A DNA stretch of 64,000 bases from Chromohalobacter canadensis. Its GTDB lineage: Bacteria; Pseudomonadota; Gammaproteobacteria; Pseudomonadales; Halomonadaceae. This document shows, piece after piece, positions 1-9,095 of the stretch. A program made the translations under genes and the position numbers. The stretch lies in contig NZ_JAJQJH010000006.1 of NCBI RefSeq assembly GCF_029544075.1, positions 62,001-126,000 on the forward strand. The letters run 5' to 3'. Below the pieces are notes generated by a model, which worked only from the letters and a program-made list of their open reading frames with translations, ran no database searches and was not told the origin of the DNA. The number at the start of each line of letters is the position of its first letter. Within the stretch, counting starts at the first letter, position 1.

Positions 1-173
1 TCCTGGCTGCCGCAAGAGGCGACGCCATGGGCAAGATTACCGCAACTGAGGTCGCTGCGGTGGACTCCGCGCTTGTACTGATCGTGCATACGCTTTTCGT
101 AAAGCGCTCGGCGTTCCTTGGAGCGTTCTTCGATGCGGCGAGTAACGTCGGCAACGGTCTGATTCAGTGGCAT
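1..173 (-). CDS. edd: Phosphogluconate dehydratase, N-terminal fragment (runs off the window)
   Basis: Reading the minus strand from the ATG at 173 gives about 57 residues that run off the left edge. The start reads [14 protein letters not shown], and a later stretch, [14 protein letters not shown], resembles the N-terminus of 6-phosphogluconate dehydratase (VHRSxLxCGNLAHG in E. coli Edd). The enzyme makes 2-keto-3-deoxy-6-phosphogluconate in the Entner-Doudoroff pathway. It is divergent from gap, an arrangement also known in pseudomonads, where HexR controls both. The Fe-S ligands and the rest of the enzyme lie outside the window. Confidence 0.85.
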   Translation of the reverse strand, partial: MPLNQTVADVTRRIEERSKERRALYEKRMHDQYKRGVHRSDLSCGNLAHGVASCGSQ

Positions 174-205
174 GTCAGGACCTCATCAAGTGCGTTGGGT
201 GGTCA

Positions 206-222
206 TGTAAGTAAATTTAGCA
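206..222. promoter_or_regulatory. Possible HexR-type operator between edd and gap
   Basis: The sequence TGTAAGTAAATTTAGCA matches the published gammaproteobacterial HexR consensus TGTAATTAAATTACA at 11 of 15 positions. It lies between the divergent edd and gap genes, which are typical HexR targets. The right half-site is poor, so this is only a candidate. Confidence 0.3.
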
Positions 223-249
223 AAAAATACCTTGATGGTCGTGCGTCTT

Positions 250-279
250 TTGCCCAAATTAAGGGGATAGCTGTAGTAT
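250..279 (+). promoter_or_regulatory. Predicted sigma-70 promoter of gap
   Basis: TTGCCC (250-255) and TAGTAT (274-279) are separated by 18 bp. This predicts a transcript starting near 286, immediately before the perfect hairpin at 287-307. It is a prediction by eye only. Confidence 0.4.
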
Positions 280-286
280 TCTTCCA

Positions 287-307
287 AAAGATACTTATCG
301 TATCTTT
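287..307 (+). promoter_or_regulatory. Perfect inverted repeat in the gap 5' leader
   Basis: AAAGATAC (287-294) and GTATCTTT (300-307) are perfect 8-bp arms around the 5-bp loop TTATC. The repeat lies 17 bp before the Shine-Dalgarno AAAGGAGG (323-330). It would form a hairpin at the very 5' end of the predicted gap mRNA, or a dyad operator over the start site. Confidence 0.55.
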
Positions 308-338
308 GGGGTCACGCCAATCAAAGGAGGAAGCCATT

Positions 339-1340
339 ATGACACTGCGTATTGCAATCAACGGGTTTGGGCGTATCGGTCGTAACGTCCTGCGGGCTCT
401 CTATGAAAACGGTTATCGCGACCGCGTCGAGGTCGTGGCCATCAACGACCTGGGTGATCCGTCGCTCAACGCCCATCTACTCAAGCATGATAGCGTGCAT
501 GGGCACTTCATGTTTGAGGTGGGACACGACGACGAGTCGTTGAACGTCGATGGCGACCGCATCCGCATACTTTCCGAGCGTGACCCGGCCGCCTTGCCCT
601 GGACATCGCTGAATGTCGACCTGGTCATGGAGTGCACTGGGCTCTTTACCAAGCGTGATGCCGCCGCCAAGCACCTCGAAGCCGGCGCCGAGCGTGTGCT
701 GATCTCTGCGCCCAGCGGCGATGCCGATGCCATGGTGGTGTTCGGCGTCAATGAGGATGTGTTGACCAGCGAGCATCGGGTGGTTTCCAACGCCTCTTGC
801 ACCACCAATTGCCTGGCGCCGGTTGCCAAGGCGCTCAACGACGCGGTGGGCATCGAGAACGGCTTGATGACGACGGTTCATGCCTACACCAACGACCAGA
901 ACCTATCCGACGTTTATCATAAGGATCCTTACCGGGCGCGTAGCGCGACCCAGTCGATGATTCCTACCAAGACGGGCGCCGCGGCGGCGGTGGGTCGAGT
1001 ATTGCCCGAACTCGAAGGTAAGTTCGATGGTTTGGCGGTCCGCGTGCCGGTCATCAACGTGTCGCTGGTCGATCTCACTTTTACTGCCGGCCGTGAAACC
1101 ACCCAGGAAGAAATCAACGCCATCGTCGAGAAGGCGGCCGAGAATTCTCCGGTGCTGGCCTCCAATGCCCAGCCACTGGTGTCGATCGACTTCAACCACG
1201 ATGCGAACTCGTCCACCTTCGATGCGAACCACACGCGCGTCAACGGCCGCCTAGTCAAGGTGATGGCGTGGTACGACAATGAATGGGGTTTCTCCAACCG
1301 TATGCTGGATACGGCGCTGGCAATGCACGCGGCCAAGTAA
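339..1340 (+). CDS. gap: Glyceraldehyde-3-phosphate dehydrogenase, NAD-type
   Basis: A 333-residue cytosolic GAPDH that converts glyceraldehyde 3-phosphate to 1,3-bisphosphoglycerate. The N-terminal Rossmann motif INGFGRIGR starts near residue 7, Asp37 suits NAD binding, and the catalytic Cys154 lies in [12 protein letters not shown]. The length is normal for the family. I chose the ATG at 339 because AAAGGAGG lies just upstream and the protein aligns from its first residue; the frame stays open back to 27 but that extension overlaps edd. Divergence from edd suggests service to the Entner-Doudoroff route and possible HexR control. A strong terminator follows at 1470. Confidence 0.96.
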   Translation: MTLRIAINGFGRIGRNVLRALYENGYRDRVEVVAINDLGDPSLNAHLLKHDSVHGHFMFEVGHDDESLNVDGDRIRILSERDPAALPWTSLNVDLVMECTGLFTKRDAAAKHLEAGAERVLISAPSGDADAMVVFGVNEDVLTSEHRVVSNASCTTNCLAPVAKALNDAVGIENGLMTTVHAYTNDQNLSDVYHKDPYRARSATQSMIPTKTGAAAAVGRVLPELEGKFDGLAVRVPVINVSLVDLTFTAGRETTQEEINAIVEKAAENSPVLASNAQPLVSIDFNHDANSSTFDANHTRVNGRLVKVMAWYDNEWGFSNRMLDTALAMHAAK

Positions 1341-1469
1341 GGCTCGTCAGTGACGTAACCACCCCGTGTGGGAGCGTCCGGATACACGTCTCGCGCACTC
1401 ACGGCTCCGCTCGATCGTTGTCCGTTCGCTCTCGCTCCCCAGCGGGTACCGTCAGGTGCTCGGGAAATC

Positions 1470-1492
1470 AGGCGCCTCAGGGCGCCTTTTTT
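1470..1492 (+). terminator. Rho-independent terminator in the gap 3' region
   Basis: AGGCGCC, loop TCAG, GGCGCCT, then TTTTT. It lies 130 bp after the gap stop. The stretch from 1341 to 1720 holds no other gene that I can support. Confidence 0.8.
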
Positions 1493-1720
1493 CTGCCGGG
1501 ACACTCAAGATCCGACACCCCCCGGCCGATGTTCAAGGTAAGGCAGCACCGCATTGCCATTGGCGTATTGCAACTGTCGTGACGATGCCTAAGCTCCTGT
1601 CCTGTAGAGAATGACGAAAGTGCCATAGTGGGTCCATCATCACGTCATGGTCGGGTTTAACCCCTTCCTGTGATAGACTGCAAAAGGCATGCATCATTTC
1701 TCATCAACGGAACGGGCATC

Positions 1721-2008
1721 ATGCGCGATTTTGTGCAACAGGCTCATCGGCTGGTCGGTGTCATGCTGCGCGACGGACACCGCAATCGCCAAGGAAAGAT
1801 CACCGGTGTCGACCAATCGCGCGACACGCCTGCCGTCTACGTCGCTTGGTCGGGACAGTCCCGTTGCGAGCGTGTGGCGCTGAGCATTGAAGAGCTGCGC
1901 ACCCTGGTGTCGGCCTATCTCGAAACGCATGATCGCCGACCCGTTGAGCAAGCCGAGCCGGAGGCTTCATCGGTCTCGCCGCCGCAGCGGCGCACTGGGG
2001 TGCGGTAG
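1721..2008 (+). CDS. Small hypothetical protein
   Basis: A 95-residue protein starting MRDFVQQAHRLVGVML. I do not recognise the family. The middle section (about residues 20-50) alternates hydrophobic and polar residues like a small beta-sheet fold and is followed by an amphipathic helix and a polar, proline-containing tail. No signal peptide or membrane segment is visible. I chose the ATG at 1721 over an upstream in-frame start at 1670, because the extension has poor coding character; the ribosome-binding site is weak (CGGAACGG). It precedes the diguanylate cyclase gene by 75 bp on the same strand, so co-transcription is possible. Confidence 0.55.
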   Translation: MRDFVQQAHRLVGVMLRDGHRNRQGKITGVDQSRDTPAVYVAWSGQSRCERVALSIEELRTLVSAYLETHDRRPVEQAEPEASSVSPPQRRTGVR

Positions 2009-2083
2009 CCCGCTTGTGCCTTCGCTGAGTCAGCGGTCGTGCGAATTCGTCACGAAGCCTGTGAAGTGGGGCGATGACTCATT

Positions 2084-3391
2084 ATGGATATACCGGCCGC
2101 GAAGGGTTTTTCCACGCTTCCTAGCGATTGCGATGTATTGCTGGAGGGCTCTCCCGCCATCCTATATGCGACCGGTCCCGGCTGGTGGCGTAGCGATCTA
2201 CACTACGTTAGCTATAACCTCGCGGCACTGATCGGTGCCACGCGGGTGCAGCTCCAGGCTACCCCTACTTTGTGGCTCGAGCATGTGCGCGATGCCGAGG
2301 AAGCGGAGGCGCGGCTGTTTGCGGGGCTGGCAGCGGGCGAGTCGCGTATTCGCCTGTATTACCGCGTTGCGTGCGTCGAGGGGCATGTCCGCCACATGCA
2401 AGACGATATCGTGGTGCAACGTGACGCCACTGGCGATGTGATCGAGTTGATCGGCTCCCTGACCGATATCAGCGAGACGCAGATGGCGCTTGAGACACTG
2501 GCAGACAGCGAGCGTCGTTATCGTTTTATCGTCGAAAATATCAGCGATGCCATTTTGTTGATGGACGCTGATGGGGAATGCCGCTTCGCGTCGCCGTCGA
2601 TACGTGGCCTGCTCGGACATCGTCCCGACACCTTGCATGATCGTGGACTGTTGGAATTGTTGCCGCCGGACGACGCGCCGCGCGTGCAGCGCCTGATTCA
2701 CGATGCCTCGCGTCATGGCGAGCCGCTGCGCATGGAGCTGCGCATGCGTCACCGGCTAGGTCATTATGTGTGGCTGGAAACCTGCTGCTCGCCCTATTTG
2801 AACCCTGCCAGTGAACGCTACGAATGGATCCTTGCGGTGGCCCGCGATATTACCGACCGCAAGCATCGCGAGCATCGTCTGCATGAGCTTTCGACAACTG
2901 ATAGCCTCACCGGGGCGCTCAATCGTGGCGCCTACTTGAGCTGCTTGCGTAGCGGTCTGGAAGCCGCCGATCATGTGTCTCAGCGTGTGTCCTTGGTGAT
3001 TTTCGACATCGACCATTTCAAGACGATCAACGACACTTGGGGACATGCGGCCGGTGACCTGGTGCTGGCTTGTGTGGGTGAGATATGCCGCACTGCGTTG
3101 CGTGATCACGATGTGTTCGGACGCATCGGCGGGGAAGAATTCTCGTTGATGCTGGCAGGTCAATCGCTGAACGATGCGGCGTTGCTGGCCGAACGGCTGC
3201 GCAAGAAATTCGAAAGCGTACGGGTCGAATTTCATGGCGAATGGCTGAGTTTCTCAGTAAGTTTCGGTGTGGCGGAACGCCAATCCCGCGAGGGGGTGGA
3301 GTCGCTGCTACACCGCGCCGACATGGGGCTCTATGCTGCCAAGCACAACGGCCGTAACCGCGTGCATCAGGCGCCGCCGCAACCCGTATGA
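2084..3391 (+). CDS. Diguanylate cyclase with PAS sensor domains
   Basis: A 435-residue protein with two PAS-like regions (about 25-135, ending in GDVIELIGSLTDISE, and about 145-265, ending AVARDITDRKHRE) and a C-terminal GGDEF domain (about 275-430). The active-site loop is GGEEF at 349-353, and an RxxD inhibitory site (R340-D343) sits exactly five residues before it. It should therefore make cyclic di-GMP from GTP and be product-inhibited. No membrane segments are visible, so it is probably cytosolic and senses its signal through PAS. No EAL domain is present. The ribosome-binding site is not obvious. Confidence 0.92.
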   Translation: MDIPAAKGFSTLPSDCDVLLEGSPAILYATGPGWWRSDLHYVSYNLAALIGATRVQLQATPTLWLEHVRDAEEAEARLFAGLAAGESRIRLYYRVACVEGHVRHMQDDIVVQRDATGDVIELIGSLTDISETQMALETLADSERRYRFIVENISDAILLMDADGECRFASPSIRGLLGHRPDTLHDRGLLELLPPDDAPRVQRLIHDASRHGEPLRMELRMRHRLGHYVWLETCCSPYLNPASERYEWILAVARDITDRKHREHRLHELSTTDSLTGALNRGAYLSCLRSGLEAADHVSQRVSLVIFDIDHFKTINDTWGHAAGDLVLACVGEICRTALRDHDVFGRIGGEEFSLMLAGQSLNDAALLAERLRKKFESVRVEFHGEWLSFSVSFGVAERQSREGVESLLHRADMGLYAAKHNGRNRVHQAPPQPV

Positions 3392-3471
3392 ACACGTTAT
3401 GCAATTACCCCCATCGTATGCCATATCGCCGAGCGTTAGCCGAACACGGCGTAGTAATCAAGGAGAAGAAA

Positions 3472-4278
3472 ATGATGCGAATTCTGCTGGCCTGTTTGCT
3501 GAGCATGCTGAGCCTCGGCGCCTGGGCGGAGACCGTGGAGGGTCCAAAGGTCATCGGCGAGACGTTTGAATACTCCACTGGCGGCGAGACGTATCAAGGG
3601 TATCTGGCACGTAACGTCAACGATGAGAAACCGCGTCCGGCGGTGTTGTTGGTGCACGAATGGTGGGGCCTCAACGATTACGCCAAATCACGGGCCGATC
3701 AGTTGGCGGCGCTGGGCTTCGTCGCCCTGGCGGTCGATATGTACGGTAAGGGCGAGACCGCCGAACATCCCAACGATGCGCAGGCGTTTTCCAAGCGAGT
3801 GATGAGCGATTGGCCCACGGCGCGCGCGAGCCTCGAAGCGGCCATGGCCAAGCTGCGGGAACAGCCCTACGTGCGTGGCGATCGCATGGCGGCGTTGGGA
3901 TATTGCTTCGGCGGCGGCGTGGTGATGAACATGGCGCTGGCGGGCATGCCCATCGAGGCGGCGATCAGCTTCCATGGCAGCCCTACTCAAGCGGTCTCCG
4001 ATCCGCAGCCCTTCGATGGCATCGTGCAGATTCACAATGGCGAGGCCGACGGCCTGGTCGAGCCGGATGCGCTGGAGTCGATGGCACAGACGCTAAGCGA
4101 TCAGGGCGCCGATGTGCGCGTAGTGCAATACCCGGGAGCCAAGCATGGTTTCAGCAACCCGGGGTCCGACGCCCAGGCTGACAAGTTCGATCTGCCGTTG
4201 GGCTATGATGCCGCCGCCGACGCGGCCTCTTGGCAATCGGCCCTGGTAGCGTTGGATCGCGCCCTCAACCAGGACTGA
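3472..4278 (+). CDS. Exported dienelactone hydrolase family protein
   Basis: A 268-residue alpha/beta hydrolase with a signal peptide (about residues 1-19, cleaving after AWA). The dienelactone-hydrolase nucleophile is Cys145 in GYCFGGG, with the acid in NGEADGLV (about 190-197) and the base in AKHGFSNP (about 230). VLLVHEWWG near residue 60 is the family oxyanion region. The true substrate is unknown. I chose the ATG at 3472, preceded by AAGGAGAAG, rather than the open frame from 3388, because it puts the signal peptide at the N-terminus. It lies 80 bp after the cyclase gene and ends before a shared terminator. Confidence 0.88.
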   Translation: MMRILLACLLSMLSLGAWAETVEGPKVIGETFEYSTGGETYQGYLARNVNDEKPRPAVLLVHEWWGLNDYAKSRADQLAALGFVALAVDMYGKGETAEHPNDAQAFSKRVMSDWPTARASLEAAMAKLREQPYVRGDRMAALGYCFGGGVVMNMALAGMPIEAAISFHGSPTQAVSDPQPFDGIVQIHNGEADGLVEPDALESMAQTLSDQGADVRVVQYPGAKHGFSNPGSDAQADKFDLPLGYDAAADAASWQSALVALDRALNQD

Positions 4279-4283
4279 TATGC

Positions 4284-4316
4284 AATCTGGCGGTGCCGTG
4301 TCGTGCCGCCAGATTT
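4284..4316. terminator. Bidirectional terminator between the hydrolase gene and pncB
   Basis: AATCTGGCGG (4284-4293) and CCGCCAGATT (4306-4315) form a 10-bp stem between convergent genes. T-rich tracts are short on both sides, so the assignment rests mainly on stem and position. Confidence 0.65.
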
Positions 4317-4331
4317 GCCACTGGTGGTGAA

Positions 4332-5504
4332 TCAGGCGCGCCGGGAGAGGGCCAGAACACGCTTGGCGAGCTCGATCATGTCGGCGTCGCCGGTGTTTTT
4401 GTCGGGAACGTCGGAGAGCTTGATTACCGGGGTCCAATGTTGCCCTTCTGGGCGTGCCTCGGTCATCTTGATGACCATGTTCATTGGTGTAACGCCGACA
4501 TCGTTGGTGAAGTTGGTGCCGATGCCGAACGCGGTAGTGATGCGTCCACGACAGAAGTTGTCAATGCGTTCCACGCGCTCGGGGGTCAAGGCATCGGAAA
4601 AGATGATGGTCTTGGTACGCGGGTCGATGCCCATGCGTTCGTAATGCGCGATGGTGGCGGCCGCGAATTCAAGTGGGTCGCCGCTATCGTGACGCACGCC
4701 ATCGAAGAGTTTGGCGAACTTCTTGTCGAAGCTGTCGAAGAAGGTGGCAGAGGTAAAGGTGTCGGTAAGCGCGATGCCCAGGTCGCCGCGATAGACATCG
4801 ACCCAATGCTCCAGGGCCAGGCTGTTGGCCATCTTGAAGCCAAAGCGCGCGCCGTGAAACATGAACCACTCATGGGCATGTGTGCCGATCGGCTTGACGC
4901 CATGCCGCATGGCCAGGTGCACGTTGCTCGATCCGGAAAAGGTATCACCACCGTGGTGGCACAGTGAAGCCACGACGCGGTCGTGGACGCTATAGGAATA
5001 GCGCCGACGGGTGCCGAACTCGGCGATCTTGAGGCCCAGGCGCTTGTAGTGCTCGATCTTGTCGCGGGTGCGGGTATCGATGAGAGCATCCGAGTCTCGC
5101 TGACCGTCGCCCATTTGGTACCAGATCTCGCTGATCAGCGCCATCAGTGGTACTTCCCAGAGGATGGTGCGATACCAGAGCCCTTCGATTTGCAACGTGA
5201 AGTGTCCGCCCTCCTGGACGATTTCGACCTCCTCTGGGTTGTAATGAAACCCCGAGAGGAAGTCGAGATAAGTCGGGTCGAGATAGGGGCAGGTGCGCTC
5301 CAGGTAACGCTTTTCCTCGAGGGTCAGCGACAGATTCGCCATGGCGTCCACTGCCTCGCGTAGTCGCTCGGCAAAGCCGGGGGGGAAGGTGTGGTCGCCC
5401 CGGTTGATGAACGCATAGCGAGCTCGCGCATAAGGAAAGCGCTTGATGACCGCGCTTTGCATGGTGAACTTGTAAAAGTCGTTGTCGAGGAGCGAATCCA
5501 GCAT
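4332..5504 (-). CDS. pncB: Nicotinate phosphoribosyltransferase
   Basis: A 390-residue cytosolic enzyme of the NAD salvage pathway that joins nicotinate to PRPP using ATP. It begins MLDSLLDNDFYKFTMQ, the conserved PncB start, and contains GTHAHEW (about residue 213), DTFTSATFF and the phosphate-binding FSDALTPERV. The length is close to E. coli PncB (400). It is a single gene, convergent with the dienelactone hydrolase. Confidence 0.96.
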   Translation of the reverse strand: MLDSLLDNDFYKFTMQSAVIKRFPYARARYAFINRGDHTFPPGFAERLREAVDAMANLSLTLEEKRYLERTCPYLDPTYLDFLSGFHYNPEEVEIVQEGGHFTLQIEGLWYRTILWEVPLMALISEIWYQMGDGQRDSDALIDTRTRDKIEHYKRLGLKIAEFGTRRRYSYSVHDRVVASLCHHGGDTFSGSSNVHLAMRHGVKPIGTHAHEWFMFHGARFGFKMANSLALEHWVDVYRGDLGIALTDTFTSATFFDSFDKKFAKLFDGVRHDSGDPLEFAAATIAHYERMGIDPRTKTIIFSDALTPERVERIDNFCRGRITTAFGIGTNFTNDVGVTPMNMVIKMTEARPEGQHWTPVIKLSDVPDKNTGDADMIELAKRVLALSRRA

Positions 5505-5606
5505 CGTGCATCCTATACGGCGAGGTTCCGAAACGGGGACGCCAGCTTAGCGCAGCTATACGATAGGCACCACCACCGCCGGGCTGAGCGCCGGCTTGTG
5601 AAGTGC

Positions 5607-5903
5607 TTACATGAAGGCCATGACACCGAACATGGTGATCATGAAGCCACCGAACAATAACAAACCTGCGATCGACAGCAGGAGTAACAAATAGCCGAGG
5701 ATAAGAGCCGCCAGGGCCCAGGCGTCGCCCTGTTCGCCCGTGCGACGGATCTGTCGACGTGCTAAATGACCGCAGACGATGCCGCCCAGCGCGCTAGGTA
5801 GCACGAAAATGCCCAGCACGCTGAGCGCAAAAGCGACCAGTGCCATGCTGTTGAGCTGTGGTGTCGGAGGCGGCGGGGAGGGCTCGGGCGTGACGCGGGA
5901 CAT
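5607..5903 (-). CDS. DUF4190-type small membrane protein
   Basis: A 98-residue protein with a proline-rich cytoplasmic start (about 6-16) and two hydrophobic segments (about 20-45 and 62-95). The pattern NSMALVAFALSVLGI, then GGIVCGHLARRQIRRTG, is typical of DUF4190 proteins. Function is unknown. It is divergent from the GNAT-like gene, with only 77 bp between the two starts. Confidence 0.75.
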   Translation of the reverse strand: MSRVTPEPSPPPPTPQLNSMALVAFALSVLGIFVLPSALGGIVCGHLARRQIRRTGEQGDAWALAALILGYLLLLLSIAGLLLFGGFMITMFGVMAFM

Positions 5904-5980
5904 CGCTTGCTCCAGAGATGGGTTGGCCTCACCCTAGCATGAGCCGTGATGTTCGGGAATCCGCTTCGGGAGGCGTGGCG

Positions 5981-7123
5981 ATGGGCTTGACGATACGGGA
6001 ACTGACGCGCGTTGCCGAGGTCCCGCTCGAAACATGGAACGCATTGGTGGGTAGGCGCTATCCCTTCCTGCGGCACGAGTTTCTAGATGCCTTGGAAAGC
6101 ACCGGCTGTGTGGACGCCGAGAGTGGCTGGGCGCCGCGTCATCTTTCGCTGTGGCAGGACGGACGCTTGGTGGGCGTGTTACCGCACTATCTCAAGACGC
6201 ACTCTTTCGGCGAGTACGTCTTCGACTGGAGCTGGGCGGACGCCTGGGAGCGTGCCGGTGGGCGGTATTACCCCAAGCGGCTGAGCGCCATCCCCTTCAC
6301 GCCTGCTGTCGGGCCGCGCCTGGCGGTAGCATCCGATATCTCGTCCGCCCAGGCGATACAAGCGGTGGCGGCTTTGTTCGAGGAGCGCGGCGACGACTTT
6401 TCGAGTTGGCATTTGCTGTTTGCCGATGACCACGAAGTTACGCAGTGGCAAGCACAGTGGCCGGCCTTACTACGGCGTGAGGCGGTGCGTTTCGAGTGGT
6501 GCGATGCCAACTACGGTGATTTCGAGGGCTTTCTGGCGTCAATGGTAGGGAAACGGCGCAAGGAGATTCGCCGTGAACGCCGCAAGGTCGCCGAACAAGG
6601 GTTGAGCCTGCACCGACTGAGCGGAGACGACATCGATGCCGCGGCGTTGGCTCACTTCTATCGCTGCTATCGCATTACCTATCTCGAACGCGGGCAGATG
6701 CCCTATCTCAGCGAAGCATTCTTCACGCGATTGCGCGCGACGATGGCTGAGGCGCTCATGCTGGTGCAGGTGCGCCAGGGCGATACGCCGGTCGCCGCGG
6801 CGCTCTACCTGAGAGGTGGTGATACGCTATATGGACGCTACTGGGGCAGTGAAGTCGTTGTCGACTGCCTACACTTCGAAGCATGTTATTACCAAGGCAT
6901 CGAATACTGCTTGGAACAGGGCCTGCAACGCTTCGATCCCGGTACCCAGGGTGAGCACAAGTTGCTTCGCGGCTTCTCGCCCGAGCTAAGCACTTCGCTG
7001 CATTACTTGCCACATGCGGGATTTCGGGAGGCGGTCGCGCAGTTCTGTGTCGAGGAGCGCCAGGCCATGGGCCACTATCGCTTGGCATGCCGCGAACGCT
7101 TACCGTTTCGCCACGTACAATGA
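5981..7123 (+). CDS. GNAT-fold protein of the COG3146/DUF482 family
   Basis: A 380-residue protein of the family labelled 'peptidogalycan biosynthesis/recognition', built from FemAB/GNAT-like folds. Visible family features are GKRRKEIRRERRKV (about residue 190), a tandem acyltransferase-like core, and ERLYFYQG-like C-terminal text (EACYYQGIEYCLEQG, FDPGTQGEHKLLRGF). Its biochemical activity is not established. I chose the ATG at 5981 with GGGAGGCG upstream; the frame is open from 5918 but that would crowd the divergent gene's promoter. Confidence 0.78.
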   Translation: MGLTIRELTRVAEVPLETWNALVGRRYPFLRHEFLDALESTGCVDAESGWAPRHLSLWQDGRLVGVLPHYLKTHSFGEYVFDWSWADAWERAGGRYYPKRLSAIPFTPAVGPRLAVASDISSAQAIQAVAALFEERGDDFSSWHLLFADDHEVTQWQAQWPALLRREAVRFEWCDANYGDFEGFLASMVGKRRKEIRRERRKVAEQGLSLHRLSGDDIDAAALAHFYRCYRITYLERGQMPYLSEAFFTRLRATMAEALMLVQVRQGDTPVAAALYLRGGDTLYGRYWGSEVVVDCLHFEACYYQGIEYCLEQGLQRFDPGTQGEHKLLRGFSPELSTSLHYLPHAGFREAVAQFCVEERQAMGHYRLACRERLPFRHVQ

Positions 7124-7191
7124 GTAGAAGCCATCGCTGGGAAGCGTGCCGTGGCGCAGCCATGGAAGGATTATATGAGGAAGGCTAGCAC

Positions 7192-9021
7192 ATGAACTTT
7201 TTCTATGAGGCAGCGGTACTGCTAGGTGCGGCCATCATCGCCGTGCCGCTGTTTCAACGTCTGGGATTGGGCTCGATACTGGGTTATCTCGCGGTGGGGC
7301 TGCTGCTAGGGCCGTCCGTGCTGGGATTCATCGCCGAACCCGAGGAAGTGCTGCATTTTTCCGAGTTCGGCGTGGTGATGTTGTTGTTCCTCATTGGGCT
7401 CGAGATGGAACCTTCGCGCCTGTGGGGTATGCGCAAGCAGTTGTTCGGTCTGGGGCTTCTGCAACTGCTGGTGTGTGGCATGTTGTTGACTCCCATCGGG
7501 CTGGCATTGGGGTTGACATGGGAGCTCGCGATACTGCTGGGGCTGATCCTGGCGCTGTCTTCCACGGCGTTCGCTCTGCAGCTTCTCAATGAACAGCATC
7601 GCCTGGCGACACCCCATGGCCAGACGGCATTTTCCATCCTGCTCTTCCAGGACCTGGCGGTCATCCCGTTACTCGCTTTGTTGCCATTATTCGCGGGCGA
7701 CCTGAGCGGCCACGATAGTGCGGTGTGGCTTGATATCGGCAAGGCCGTGGGCATGGTGCTGGCGGCGATTGTCTTCGGACGCTTGGTTTTTCCGCGCGTA
7801 CTGGCGTTCATCGCGCGCAGCGGTGTGCATGAAGTATTCACTGCGGCGGCGTTGTTCATGGTGCTGACCATGGCACTAGTCATGGAGTGGGCGGGCTTGT
7901 CCATGGCTTTGGGGGCCTTCCTCGGTGGCGTCATGCTAGCGGATACGGTTTATCGGCACGAGCTGGAAGCCAACATCGAGCCCTTCAAGGGCATCCTGCT
8001 GGGGCTATTTTTCATCGCCGTGGGCATGTCGGTCGACCTGACGCTCGTTGTCGACGAGGTATGGTGGGTGCTGGGCATCACCTTGGCGCTATTGGCGGCC
8101 AAGCTGGTCGTCATTGCGCTGGTGGGCATGGCGGCACGCCTGCCGCGTCAGGAGATCCCGCGCCTAGCGACGGTGATCGCCCAGGGCGGTGAATTCGATT
8201 TCGTGTTGCTCAGCGCAGCGGTCAGTGCGGGCGTTTTCGATCAACGCATCGCCAGCCTGTGCATTGCAGCAGTGACCCTGAGCATGGCGCTCACGCCGTT
8301 TCTTTACCGAGGCGGTAACTGGCTAGCCGTTCGGATGAGGGAGAGCCGTCCCTACGACAAGGACTTCGGCGACGAGACACCGCCGGTCCTGATCGCGGGA
8401 CTGGGGCGCTTCGGGCAGATGGTGGCGCGCGTGCTCAAGTTGCAAGGCATCAGCTTTACCGCGCTCGATCCCAATATCACCCAGGTGGAGTTCATTCGCC
8501 GCTTCGGCTCGCGCATCTATTATGCCGACGCCGCGCGTCTGGATGTCCTGCGCTCGGCGGGGCTTGCTCAAGCCAAGTTGCTAGTGATCGCCGTCGACGA
8601 CGAGGAAGCAGCACTGACCATCGCGAGGATGGTGCGTAACCACTACCCGCAGATCAAAATCTTCGCTCGCGCGCGTAATCGTCATCATACCTGGCAATTG
8701 ATGGAAATCGGTGTCGATAGCGTCGTGCGAGAGACGTTCGCTTCAAGTATGGAGATGAGTGTGGAGGTGCTCAAGGGCCTTGGCTACCCCGGTTCCAACG
8801 CACTGGAAGCCGTGCGTACCTTCCGTGATTTCGATAACCAATTGTTGGCAACGTCCTACGTGCACCGCCATGATTTGGAGACCTTGAGAAAGACCGAGCA
8901 TGAAGCCATTGCTGAATTCCAGGCGCTTTTCCAGCAAGAGTTGAAGCAGCGTCGGAGCAAGGAGACGGATGACGCGCCGCCATCGAGTATGGCTAACACG
9001 TCCGTGCCGGAGGAACGCTGA
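7192..9021 (+). CDS. CPA2-family cation:proton antiporter with TrkA-N domain (KefB/KefC type)
   Basis: A 609-residue inner-membrane protein. Residues 1-380 contain about 12-13 hydrophobic segments of a Na+/H+ exchanger fold, and a RCK/TrkA-N nucleotide-binding domain begins near 395 (LIAGLGRFGQMVARVL). It most likely exports K+ (or Na+) in exchange for protons, gated by ligand binding to the RCK domain. I cannot distinguish KefB, KefC and YbaL types by eye. No adjacent kefF/kefG ancillary oxidoreductase gene is seen. GAGGAAGG precedes the start. The C-terminal tail is polar and probably disordered. Confidence 0.9.
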   Translation: MNFFYEAAVLLGAAIIAVPLFQRLGLGSILGYLAVGLLLGPSVLGFIAEPEEVLHFSEFGVVMLLFLIGLEMEPSRLWGMRKQLFGLGLLQLLVCGMLLTPIGLALGLTWELAILLGLILALSSTAFALQLLNEQHRLATPHGQTAFSILLFQDLAVIPLLALLPLFAGDLSGHDSAVWLDIGKAVGMVLAAIVFGRLVFPRVLAFIARSGVHEVFTAAALFMVLTMALVMEWAGLSMALGAFLGGVMLADTVYRHELEANIEPFKGILLGLFFIAVGMSVDLTLVVDEVWWVLGITLALLAAKLVVIALVGMAARLPRQEIPRLATVIAQGGEFDFVLLSAAVSAGVFDQRIASLCIAAVTLSMALTPFLYRGGNWLAVRMRESRPYDKDFGDETPPVLIAGLGRFGQMVARVLKLQGISFTALDPNITQVEFIRRFGSRIYYADAARLDVLRSAGLAQAKLLVIAVDDEEAALTIARMVRNHYPQIKIFARARNRHHTWQLMEIGVDSVVRETFASSMEMSVEVLKGLGYPGSNALEAVRTFRDFDNQLLATSYVHRHDLETLRKTEHEAIAEFQALFQQELKQRRSKETDDAPPSSMANTSVPEER

Positions 9022-9095
9022 ATACGTTTCGTACGCCGCGGAGAGGGATAGGCGTTCGTGACGCAAGGGAGGAAAGCAGTTAACGGGAGGTCGAT

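Noticed and set aside
27-338. An open frame extending gap upstream by 104 codons
   Set aside because: It is antisense to edd over most of its length and a strong ribosome-binding site with the normal GAPDH start lies at 339.
4230-4967. A 245-codon open frame antisense to pncB
   Set aside because: Shadow frame; pncB is unambiguous and no start signal is present.
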